A DNA stretch of 6,618 nt, taken from positions 2,958 through 9,575 of the forward strand of contig JAGPGI010000079.1 in assembly GCA_018056045.1 (NCBI GenBank), given 5' to 3'. The position numbers were made by a program, and so were the translations under genes. The notes below the pieces were generated by a model. That model was not told where the DNA came from, made no database searches, and saw only the letters and a program-made list of their open reading frames with translations. Shown one piece after another: positions 1 to 5,494 of this stretch. The stretch is from Paracoccus sp. (in: a-proteobacteria). Lineage in GTDB: Bacteria > Pseudomonadota > Alphaproteobacteria > Rhodobacterales > Rhodobacteraceae. How positions within the stretch are numbered: position 1 is the stretch's first letter; each line of letters begins with the position of its first letter.

Positions 1-2
1 CC

Positions 3-25
3 CGGGGGATCGCCTGTATCCCCCG
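3..25 (-). terminator. Hairpin just downstream of the DUF308 gene pair, possible intrinsic terminator
   Basis: A perfect 8-bp inverted repeat, CGGGGGAT / ATCCCCCG, flanks a 7-base loop. It lies 22 bases past the stop codon of the leftmost minus-strand gene, where a terminator for that operon would be expected. The sequence that would carry the T tract on the minus strand lies beyond the window edge (only two bases remain), so Rho-independent termination cannot be confirmed. A second weak stem (GCGGG/CCCGC, 28-32 with 41-45) sits between it and the stop codon. Confidence 0.5.
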
Positions 26-47
26 ATGCGGGTCGCGGTGCCCGCTG

Positions 48-554
48 TCAGGCCTGCCCCCGGCGATGCATCGCAAGCAGCACCAGCGCAAGGCCGCTGG
101 CCAAAAGCTCGATCCCCAGCAGGATGCCGAAATTGAGGTTCAGCCCGAACAGCACCACCAGCCCCATCAGGGCCGAGACCCCGCCCGTGCCCATCACCAG
201 CGGGAAATTCGGCGCGCCCTTCATGCTGCGCCCGGCCCAGATCTTGGCCGCGCCCGAGGCGATCAGCAAAAGCCCGATCAGTATCTGCATCAGCCAGCCG
301 TCGCCAAACGGTCCGAAGAGCAGCGACAGGCCCAGAAACAGGCAGGCCGCCGCGATCAGACCGGCGCGGACGCGCGCGCCGGTGGTTTCGGATTTCCACG
401 CCGCCCAGCCCTGAAAGCCGCCGACGATCAGCAAGGCCCAGCCCGCCAGCGTGGTCGTCGCCACACTGGCCGAGGCCGGGTTGATCAGCGCCACCAGCCC
501 GCCCACAAGCGCGGCAAGACCGGCGGCCATCATCGGAAGCCAGGACTTCATCAT
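48..554 (-). CDS. HdeD/DUF308 family small integral membrane protein (second gene of pair)
   Basis: A 168-residue, very hydrophobic protein with about six predicted membrane segments (near residues 7-26, 35-52, 65-82, 87-108, 118-137, 141-162) and a short basic C-terminus. The pattern G-x3-L-x-GG-x2-AL-x-NP near residues 12-26, followed by an L-A-G-W segment, is typical of the DUF308 (HdeD) family; weaker copies begin near residues 66 and 124. HdeD is tied to acid resistance in E. coli, but most family members have no known function and none is assigned here. The start ATG overlaps the stop of the upstream gene (ATGA), so the two are translationally coupled. Two adjacent ATG codons (552-554 and 549-551) are both possible starts; a GAGG at about 4 or 7 bases upstream serves either. 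Confidence 0.83.
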   Translation of the reverse strand: MMKSWLPMMAAGLAALVGGLVALINPASASVATTTLAGWALLIVGGFQGWAAWKSETTGARVRAGLIAAACLFLGLSLLFGPFGDGWLMQILIGLLLIASGAAKIWAGRSMKGAPNFPLVMGTGGVSALMGLVVLFGLNLNFGILLGIELLASGLALVLLAMHRRGQA

Positions 555-1075
555 GCCACCTCGGGTTCAGATTTGCGCGCCAGCGACAGCACGATCAGCG
601 AGACCCCGTTCGAGATCAGCTCGACCGCCAGATAGACGCCCAGCACCAGCGCCGCCGATTGCGGGAAGTTCGACATGATCATCGCTCCCAGCAGCAAGGA
701 GATCGCGCCGGACAGGATCAGTACCCAGCGCAGTTGCGCAAAATCCGAGCGGAACGCCAGAAGGATGCGCAGGACGCCCATGACGATCAGCCCGATGGCC
801 ACCACGAGGGTCAGCGAGACCACGCCCGCCAGCGGATTGGCGATCAGGTCGATGCCCAGAATCAGGATGATCAGCCCGATCAGGATCGACAGGATGCGCC
901 CGCCCCAGCCCTGATCGCCAAAGGCCGAGACCATGGTCATCACGCCCACGGCGACAAACATCCACCCTGCCAGAAGCTCGGCGGTCAGCGTCGCCGCCAA
1001 CGGATTGGCCAGCGCGAAAAATCCTCCGAAAAGTGAAATCACGCCTGCAATCATCCACAAAAACCAGTTTCTCAT
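551..1075 (-). CDS. HdeD/DUF308 family small integral membrane protein (first gene of pair)
   Basis: A 174-residue protein built almost wholly of membrane helices (about residues 5-22, 33-50, 60-78, 84-106, 117-135, 140-165), ending in a charged cytosol-type tail. It contains three recognisable copies of a helix-hairpin unit spaced about 56 residues apart, starting near residues 11, 67 and 123; the first two each carry an A-N-P-L-A motif between helices. This is the HdeD/DUF308 architecture. Family members are inner-membrane proteins; E. coli HdeD contributes to acid resistance, but the role here is unknown. The start is well supported by an AAAGGAG seven bases upstream. It leads a two-gene minus-strand operon and is divergent from proA. 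Sequence similarity to the next gene suggests tandem duplication followed by divergence. Confidence 0.86.
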   Translation of the reverse strand: MRNWFLWMIAGVISLFGGFFALANPLAATLTAELLAGWMFVAVGVMTMVSAFGDQGWGGRILSILIGLIILILGIDLIANPLAGVVSLTLVVAIGLIVMGVLRILLAFRSDFAQLRWVLILSGAISLLLGAMIMSNFPQSAALVLGVYLAVELISNGVSLIVLSLARKSEPEVA

Positions 1076-1082
1076 GCCTTAT

Positions 1083-1089
1083 CTCCTTT
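1083..1089 (-). promoter_or_regulatory. Strong ribosome binding site of the DUF308 operon
   Basis: On the minus strand AAAGGAG lies seven bases before the ATG at 1075-1073. It is the best Shine-Dalgarno match in the window and fixes this start. Confidence 0.8.
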
Positions 1090-1134
1090 GGCTGTGCGGC
1101 TCTGCCCGTTGGGGATGCGAGCCTGACACCAGCA

Positions 1135-1190
1135 TCGCCGTTCGGGCGAGTTACCCGAAAGTAGCAACGGCCAGATGGAATGCCATCAGG
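1135..1190. promoter_or_regulatory. Cluster of inverted repeats upstream of the DUF308 operon, candidate operator or leader structure
   Basis: Three inverted repeats sit within 56 bases. TTCGGG (1141-1146) pairs with CCCGAA (1154-1159) over a 7-base loop. TCGCC (1135-1139) pairs with GGCGA (1145-1149) and would compete with it. GATGG (1174-1178) pairs with CCATC (1183-1187) inside a 20-base near-palindrome whose only arm mismatch is an A/A pair. The cluster begins 60 bases before the DUF308 start, where an operator or an untranslated leader would lie. No known regulator motif was recognised and no convincing -35/-10 pair was found. Confidence 0.35.
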
Positions 1191-1309
1191 AATTTGAGTG
1201 ACACCTGCCCGCCGCCGCCGCGACGTGGCAAATCCGCACAAGCACCGTAAACGCCTGAGAATGGCCAGGCTTTCATGCGCGATTTTCAGGGCGAGCCCCG
1301 GCAGCAGGG

Positions 1310-1374
1310 CGCGGCACGCCTCCGCGACGGCGCCGAAGGGCTTTGCGCCATGCGGCGGGCTGCTCCCCCGCCGC
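1310..1374. repeat. Three consecutive GC-rich hairpins upstream of proA
   Basis: Three inverted repeats follow each other: CGCGG/CCGCG (1310-1314 with 1322-1326, loop 7), GGCGC/GCGCC (1329-1333 with 1345-1349, spacer 11) and a perfect 8-bp GCGGCGGG/CCCGCCGC (1352-1359 with 1367-1374, loop 7). They could form a structured leader, a terminator-like element, or an interspersed palindromic repeat. No T tract follows directly. The rest of the 1076-1446 gap shows no supported gene: short open frames there have no ribosome site or recognisable protein. Confidence 0.4.
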
Positions 1375-1392
1375 GCCATCCGGGCTTTCCCA

Positions 1393-1420
1393 CTGGTTTT
1401 CTGACCCGTTCTGCCATATT
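1393..1420 (+). promoter_or_regulatory. Possible proA promoter
   Basis: CTGGTT (1393-1398) and CATATT (1415-1420) are separated by 16 bases in a locally AT-richer stretch, 27 bases before the proA start. Both hexamers are weak matches to sigma-70 consensus, so this is only a candidate. Confidence 0.25.
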
Positions 1421-1446
1421 TCACGCCCAAGCAAGGGGATGCCGCC

Positions 1447-2718
1447 ATGAAAGACCTGACCCAGTCCGATGCCGACGCGTTGATCGCAACTCTTGGCCAG
1501 AAGGCCCGCGAGGCGACGATGGTCCTTGCCGAGGCCACGGCCGAGCGCAAGCACGCCGCCCTGATCGGCGCGGCCGAGGCCATTCTGGCCGCAGAGGACG
1601 AGATCCTTGACGCCAATGCCCAGGACATGCGTCTGGCCGAGGAAAAGGGCCTGTCGCCCGCCATGCTCGACCGGCTGCGGCTGGACGGCGCGCGCATTCG
1701 CGCGATGGCCGACGGGCTGCGCGCGGTCGCCGAACAACCCGATCCGGTGGGCAAGGTGCTGGCCGAATGGGACCGCCCGAACGGGCTGCATATCCAGCGC
1801 GTCGCGACGCCTCTGGGCGTGATCGGGGTGATTTATGAAAGCCGCCCCAATGTCACCGCCGATGCCGCGGCGCTGGCGCTGAAAGCGGGCAATGCCGTGA
1901 TCCTGCGCGGCGGTTCGGAAAGCCTGCAGAGCTCGACCGCGATCCACAAGGCGCTGGTGCGGGGGCTGGTCTCGGCCGGCCTGCCCACGGATTCGGTGCA
2001 GATGGTGCCCATCCGCGACCGCGAGGCGGTGGCGGCGATGCTGCGCGCGCAGGGGCTGATCGACGTCATCATTCCGCGCGGCGGCAAGGGGTTGGTCGGC
2101 CTTGTGCAGCAAGAGGCCCGCGTGCCGGTTTTTGCCCATCTCGAGGGCATCTGCCATGTCTATGCCGATGCCGATGCCGATCTGGCGAAGGCACGCCGCG
2201 TGGTGCTGAACGCCAAGACCCGTCGCACCGGCATTTGCGGCGCAGCCGAATGCCTGCTGATCGACCGCGGCTTTTACGACCGCCACGGCGCCGTGCTGGT
2301 CCAGGACCTGCTGGACGCGGGCGTCGAGGTGCGCGCCGATGGCGATCTGGCCGGCATTGCCGGCACCGTCGCGGCCGAGCCCTCGGATTTCGGACAGGAG
2401 TTTCTGGACAAGATCATCGCCGTGAAGTTGGTTGACGGCATCGACGCCGCGATCGCGCATATCCGCCGTTACGGCTCGGGCCATACCGAGTCGATCCTGA
2501 CCGAGAACGACGCCACCGCGCGGCGCTTTTTCAACGGACTCGACAGCGCCATCCTGATGCGCAATGCCTCGACCCAGTTCGCCGATGGCGGCGAGTTCGG
2601 CATGGGCGCGGAAATCGGCATCGCCACCGGCAAGATGCATGCCCGTGGCCCCGTCGGCGCCGAGCAGCTGACCAGCTTCAAATATCTGGTCATCGGCGAC
2701 GGCACCATCCGGGACTGA
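1447..2718 (+). CDS. proA: Glutamate-5-semialdehyde dehydrogenase (gamma-glutamyl phosphate reductase)
   Basis: Cytosolic enzyme of proline synthesis: it reduces gamma-glutamyl phosphate to glutamate-5-semialdehyde with NADPH, the step after ProB. The 423-residue length is normal for the family. The N-terminal cofactor domain carries ESRPNVT (131-137) and the GGSES loop (155-159). The catalytic cysteine is Cys264 in [11 protein letters not shown]. Residues 329-350 fit the family signature V-x5-A-I-x-H-I-x2-Y-G-S-x-H-T-E-x-I exactly, so the enzyme looks intact. The start is backed by AGGGG at 1434-1438, eight bases upstream. proB is not next to it: the upstream neighbour is a divergent membrane-protein operon. 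Its stop shares one base with the next start, so the two are probably one transcript. A weak promoter candidate lies at 1393-1420. Confidence 0.97.
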   Translation: MKDLTQSDADALIATLGQKAREATMVLAEATAERKHAALIGAAEAILAAEDEILDANAQDMRLAEEKGLSPAMLDRLRLDGARIRAMADGLRAVAEQPDPVGKVLAEWDRPNGLHIQRVATPLGVIGVIYESRPNVTADAAALALKAGNAVILRGGSESLQSSTAIHKALVRGLVSAGLPTDSVQMVPIRDREAVAAMLRAQGLIDVIIPRGGKGLVGLVQQEARVPVFAHLEGICHVYADADADLAKARRVVLNAKTRRTGICGAAECLLIDRGFYDRHGAVLVQDLLDAGVEVRADGDLAGIAGTVAAEPSDFGQEFLDKIIAVKLVDGIDAAIAHIRRYGSGHTESILTENDATARRFFNGLDSAILMRNASTQFADGGEFGMGAEIGIATGKMHARGPVGAEQLTSFKYLVIGDGTIRD

Positions 2719-3656
2719 TGACGACCCGGGTGCTGCACGAGGACGAACGCTACCGCGTGACATTGTTTCGCGGCAGCGGCGATGGCAGCCGGCTGGCGGT
2801 CAGCTTTGAACATGGCCACAACCAGATGCACGGTCGTTTCACCCCGGCCCATTATCCGAACTATGCCGCGCGCATGGGCATCGACGCGCTGTCGGTGCAG
2901 ACGGCATGGCGCGACTGGTATGTCTCGGATCGCAGCGCCGCGCTGGCCGAGACGCTGGAACGCGCCACATGCGGCTATGCCGATGTGCTCTGCACCGGGT
3001 TTTCCATGGGCGGTTATGCGGCGCTGCGCTATTCGGCGGCCTGCCATGCCAAGCGGGTGATGGTGGTGTCTCCGCAATACAGCATCGACCCCGAGGTGGC
3101 GCCCTTCGACACCAAGCGGCACAAGAAATTCGCCCGCCTCGGGCATCCCATGCCGCGCCCCGAGGCGCATGGCGATACCACCGTCACGGGGCTGTTGCTC
3201 TATGATCCCGTGATCGGTGCCGACCGGGCGCATAAGGACCTGATCGTCCGCGCCTTTCCGCGTCTCACCCCGCTGGCGCTGCCCCATGGCGGCCATCCCG
3301 CAACCGGCGTCATCGCTGCGGCCGGTGCAATCGGGCGGATGGTCGAGATGGTGGCCGCAGACCACATCGATCCACCCGCGATCAGGCGACTGCATCGCCA
3401 ACACCGCAGCCGCTCCGACAACTATCGACTAAGCCTTGCCAGCGCAGCGCTGGCCCGCCACCCCGGCCGCGCCCTGCCCGAGCTCAGGCGGCTGGCCCGC
3501 GAGGCCACCCCCGATCAGCGCTTCGAGGCGGGGCTCCTGCTGCTGGAGCACGATCATCCCGAAGCCGAGGCGCTGCTGGTCACGCTGCTTGACGAGGTGC
3601 CCGATGCCCCGCGCGTCTGGGGACGGTTGCTGTCGCGGGCGCTTCGCCGGTCTTAG
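2718..3656 (+). CDS. Alpha/beta-hydrolase-like protein with helical C-terminal tail
   Basis: A 312-residue soluble protein without signal peptide or membrane segment. Residues about 12-215 look like an alpha/beta hydrolase: a nucleophile elbow GFSMGG (94-99) gives Ser96 as likely catalytic residue, Asp163 in LLYDPV and His190 or His193 in LPHGGHP are candidates for the rest of the triad. An early EHGHNQ (31-36) and the W-R-D-W-Y segment (64-68) suggest a specific subfamily, resembling putative hydrolases found with surface-glycan genes, but this is recalled and not proven. Residues about 235-312 form amphipathic helices with a TPR-like look. The substrate is unknown. The start ATG overlaps the proA stop (TGATG), implying translational coupling. 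An esterase, a peptidase or an inactive relative would all fit. Confidence 0.75.
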   Translation: MTTRVLHEDERYRVTLFRGSGDGSRLAVSFEHGHNQMHGRFTPAHYPNYAARMGIDALSVQTAWRDWYVSDRSAALAETLERATCGYADVLCTGFSMGGYAALRYSAACHAKRVMVVSPQYSIDPEVAPFDTKRHKKFARLGHPMPRPEAHGDTTVTGLLLYDPVIGADRAHKDLIVRAFPRLTPLALPHGGHPATGVIAAAGAIGRMVEMVAADHIDPPAIRRLHRQHRSRSDNYRLSLASAALARHPGRALPELRRLAREATPDQRFEAGLLLLEHDHPEAEALLVTLLDEVPDAPRVWGRLLSRALRRS

Positions 3657-3682
3657 GCCGCAGATCGCGCCGAATCCGGATC

Positions 3683-4339
3683 TTAAAACGAGATCTCGCC
3701 GCCGGTCTCGTCGAGATCCCAGCTCAGCCGGCGGTTCTCGCTGCGGGCGAAACCGCCCAGCAGCAGGAACTGCACCTCGGAGGGGCCGGGCGCGGGGCGC
3801 TCGCGCGGCTGGTCGGTATCAAGCCATGACCACAGCGCTGGATCGGATTTGGTGCGGCTGGCCTCGGCCACCAGCCGCCAGCCCTGCGCACCGCGACAGA
3901 CCAGCACGGCGCCGCCCCATGGCATCGCGCTTTCCAGACACATCAGCGCCAGCAGGATCATCCGCGCCTCGCTGCGGGGCAGATCGCCCTCGGCCTCGAG
4001 CCGCAGGCGCAGGCGGCCGCCCTTCTCGACATCGGCCAGAACCGCGCCAATCTCGGCCATGCCAAGGCGCTGATCGGCCGCCGCATGTCCGAAGGCCAGC
4101 CGGAAGCAGCGGATCCGCGCCCGCGCCGCCTCAAGGCTTTCGGTGATCAGCATGATCTCGTCGCTTTTGGCGATCCCGGGAAAATCCCCCGATAGCTCAA
4201 GAAGTTCCAGCCCGTTTCCAATGGCCCCGAGGGGCGAGACAAGATCGTGGCAAAGCCGCGACCCCAGCAGGACGGCCAGGTCTTCGGGCGCGATGGAAAG
4301 CGTGGGACGGGTCGCGCGATAGATTGTCAGATCGTCCAT
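3683..4339 (-). CDS. chpT: ChpT-type histidine phosphotransferase
   Basis: A 218-residue cytosolic protein that should carry phosphate from the hybrid kinase CckA to the response regulators CtrA and CpdR, the alphaproteobacterial cell-cycle and motility relay. The phosphorylated residue should be His31 in SRLCHDLVSPLGAIGNG (27-43), the characteristic H-box of the family, which forms the first helix of the dimerisation bundle (about residues 20-88). The remainder (about 90-215) matches the degenerate ATPase-like C-terminal domain, with no N/G1/G2 ATP-binding boxes seen, as expected for a phosphotransferase. In Rhodobacter relatives ChpT influences motility and gene transfer agent production. 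The gene converges on the hydrolase gene with 26 bases between stops and is divergent from the DUF3553 gene. The ribosome site is weak (AGCAGG about ten bases upstream). Confidence 0.88.
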   Translation of the reverse strand: MDDLTIYRATRPTLSIAPEDLAVLLGSRLCHDLVSPLGAIGNGLELLELSGDFPGIAKSDEIMLITESLEAARARIRCFRLAFGHAAADQRLGMAEIGAVLADVEKGGRLRLRLEAEGDLPRSEARMILLALMCLESAMPWGGAVLVCRGAQGWRLVAEASRTKSDPALWSWLDTDQPRERPAPGPSEVQFLLLGGFARSENRRLSWDLDETGGEISF

Positions 4340-4378
4340 GTGTAATTAGCCTGCTTTCAGCCAGTATGAGGGCCTTTG
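4340..4378. promoter_or_regulatory. Short divergent spacer between chpT and the DUF3553 gene
   Basis: Only 39 bases separate the two ATG codons, too little for two full non-overlapping promoters, so at least one promoter should lie inside the opposite gene. On the plus strand GAGGG (4368-4372) sits six bases before the ATG at 4379 and marks that start. An AT-rich TGTAATTA (4341-4348) abuts the chpT start. No clear -35/-10 pair was found. Confidence 0.45.
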
Positions 4379-4561
4379 ATGAATGAAATCCTTGAACCCG
4401 GGATGATCGTCCGCCATCCCGGCGCGCCTGAATGGGGCACCGGACAGGTCCAGTCACGCATTGGCGACCGCATCACCGTGAATTTCGACCATGCTGGAAA
4501 GCAGGTCGTCGATGGGCGGTATGTCAATCTTGAACTGGTCACGAACACGACCTCCGGGTGA
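4379..4561 (+). CDS. DUF3553 family small protein
   Basis: A 60-residue protein whose whole length matches the DUF3553 pattern: ILEPGMIVRHP (4-14), EWGTGQVQS (18-26), ITVNFDHAGKQVVDG (32-46). The pattern of short beta strands, with an opening G-x-x-V-x-H-P and a later G-x-G-x-V, resembles the small Tudor-like barrels found at the C-terminus of UvrD/PcrA helicases and in CarD-type RNA-polymerase-binding proteins. A nucleic-acid or polymerase contact is therefore conceivable, but that is inference and the family has no assigned function. ATG at 4379 is preferred over an in-frame TTG one codon earlier because it sits six bases after GAGGG. It is divergent from chpT and followed by a 153-base gap before olsB. 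Confidence 0.9.
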   Translation: MNEILEPGMIVRHPGAPEWGTGQVQSRIGDRITVNFDHAGKQVVDGRYVNLELVTNTTSG

Positions 4562-4571
4562 TAAGAACAGG

Positions 4572-4587
4572 TTAATTCAACTTTTAA
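4572..4587. promoter_or_regulatory. TTAA-N8-TTAA element, near match to a CtrA box
   Basis: TTAA at 4572-4575 and 4584-4587 are eight bases apart; on the minus strand the second half reads TTAAC. The known CtrA consensus is TTAA-N7-TTAAC, so this is one base too wide. It lies in an AT-rich patch unlike the flanking DNA, upstream of olsB and about 230 bases from the chpT start. Confidence 0.2.
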
Positions 4588-4590
4588 GTG

Positions 4591-4602
4591 TGTCAATTGA
4601 CA
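4591..4602. promoter_or_regulatory. Perfect 12-bp palindrome containing a consensus -35 hexamer
   Basis: TGTCAATTGACA is its own reverse complement, so it presents TTGACA (a perfect sigma-70 -35) on both strands. No good -10 follows at 16-18 bases on the plus strand. It could be an operator for a dimeric repressor or activator controlling olsBA; no known regulator motif was identified. Confidence 0.4.
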
Positions 4603-4608
4603 AACTGT

Positions 4609-4649
4609 GCAGCCCCGGCTGCGACCGAGCGACACTGTTGCAATGTCGC
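4609..4649. repeat. Two further inverted repeats upstream of olsB
   Basis: GCAGCC (4609-4614) and GGCTGC (4617-4622) form a tight stem, and GCGACA (4629-4634) with TGTCGC (4644-4649) form a 6-bp repeat around a 9-base centre. No T run follows either, so a terminator for the DUF3553 gene is not supported; protein binding sites or leader structure for olsB are possible. Confidence 0.3.
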
Positions 4650-4666
4650 CCCCTGCCGCCTAGACA
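4638..4666 (+). promoter_or_regulatory. Possible olsBA promoter
   Basis: TTGCAA (4638-4643) and TAGACA (4661-4666) have a 17-base spacer and would place transcription start roughly 40 bases before the olsB ATG. The -10 match is weak (three of six), so confidence is low. The consensus TTGACA at 4597-4602 is the alternative -35 but lacks a partner. Confidence 0.25.
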
Positions 4667-4714
4667 CGGCTAACGCAATGCATAACGCCATCAGACGGGA
4701 TTTCAGGCTGGAAG

Positions 4715-5494
4715 ATGACGCTCGAGACTTCCTTTTTCGAAACCCGGCTGGCCACTGATGAAACCGACCTGTTGGCGGCGCAGCGGCTGCGCTATCGCGT
4801 TTTTGTCGAGGAGCTTGGTGGCGACGGGCCGCTGGTCGACCACGTCCACCGGCTGGAACGCGACGAGTTCGATGCGGTTGTCGATCATCTGATCCTTGTC
4901 GACAACCGCCGCTCGCGCGACGATCTCGACCATGTCGTCGGAGTTTATCGGCTGTTGCCGGGCGAGCGCGCCGCCGAATTCGGGCGCTTCTATTGCGACA
5001 GCGAATATGATCTGGCGCCGCTGCGGGCCTCGGGGCGGTCGCTGCTGGAACTGGGCCGCTCCTGCGTCGATCCGGTGTTTCGCGGCAGCGCCGGCCTGAT
5101 GCTGCTGTGGAGCGCGGTGGCCGAGTATGTGCTGTCGCGCGATATCGACATCCTGTTCGGGGTGGCATCATTCCATGGCACCGATGCCCAAAGCCTTGCC
5201 CAGCCCCTGAGCTGGCTGCACCACCATCATCTGGCCCCGCAGAATCTGCGCCCGCATGCGCTTGCCGATGCTCGTCAGCCCATGGACCTGATCCCGGCCG
5301 AGGAACTGGACCGGCGCGCGGCGATGCTGGGGATGCCCGCGCTGATCAAGGCCTATCTGCGGGTCGGCGGGCAGGTCGGCGAAGATGCCTGGATCGACCA
5401 TGAGTTCAACACCACCGATGTCTTTTTGCTGGTCGACACCAAGGCCATGTCGCAAAAGCACCGCAAGTTCTACGAAACCCGGCAGGAGAAATGA
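4715..5494 (+). CDS. olsB: L-ornithine N-alpha-acyltransferase (OlsB-type GNAT family)
   Basis: Catalyses the first step of ornithine-lipid synthesis: transfer of a 3-hydroxyacyl group from acyl carrier protein to the alpha-amino group of ornithine, giving lyso-ornithine lipid. The 259-residue length is in the usual range. Family features in order: AAQRLRYRVFVEELGGDG (21-38), a GNAT-like core with ELGRSCVDPVFRGSAGL (112-128), GVASFHG (149-155), a run of four histidines in WLHHHHLAP (167-175), ALIKAYLRVGG (209-219) and FNTTDV (231-236). No membrane span was seen, so it is probably cytosolic or peripheral. The start ATG has only a weak GGAAG almost abutting it; no in-frame upstream start looks better. 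It overlaps olsA by four bases. A closely related enzyme using another amino acid, such as GlsB (glutamine lipids) in marine Rhodobacterales, cannot be excluded. Confidence 0.85.
   Translation: MTLETSFFETRLATDETDLLAAQRLRYRVFVEELGGDGPLVDHVHRLERDEFDAVVDHLILVDNRRSRDDLDHVVGVYRLLPGERAAEFGRFYCDSEYDLAPLRASGRSLLELGRSCVDPVFRGSAGLMLLWSAVAEYVLSRDIDILFGVASFHGTDAQSLAQPLSWLHHHHLAPQNLRPHALADARQPMDLIPAEELDRRAAMLGMPALIKAYLRVGGQVGEDAWIDHEFNTTDVFLLVDTKAMSQKHRKFYETRQEK

Noticed and set aside
567..1754. 395-codon minus-strand open frame running from proA antisense through the gap into the DUF308 gene
   Set aside because: Wrong frame for the DUF308 protein, arginine/serine-rich composition and no recognisable domain: a GC-rich shadow.
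1273..2763. 496-codon open frame on the minus strand across proA
   Set aside because: It is the antisense shadow of a complete, motif-verified proA; its low-complexity His/Arg/Gly-rich product matches no recognised family.
3657..3695. Terminator between the convergent hydrolase and chpT genes
   Set aside because: Only a weak GATCT/AGATC stem (3679-3683 with 3691-3695) overlapping the chpT end, without a T tract.
3436..4146. 236-codon plus-strand open frame over the hydrolase tail and chpT antisense
   Set aside because: Pro/Arg/Ala-rich composition without a ribosome site; both overlapped genes are better supported.
4376..4378. TTG start one codon upstream for the DUF3553 gene
   Set aside because: The next codon is ATG with better spacing (six bases) from GAGGG.
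4591..4660. PhoB box upstream of olsB
   Set aside because: Several CTGT/TGTC words occur but none are repeated at the 11-base period of a Pho box on either strand.
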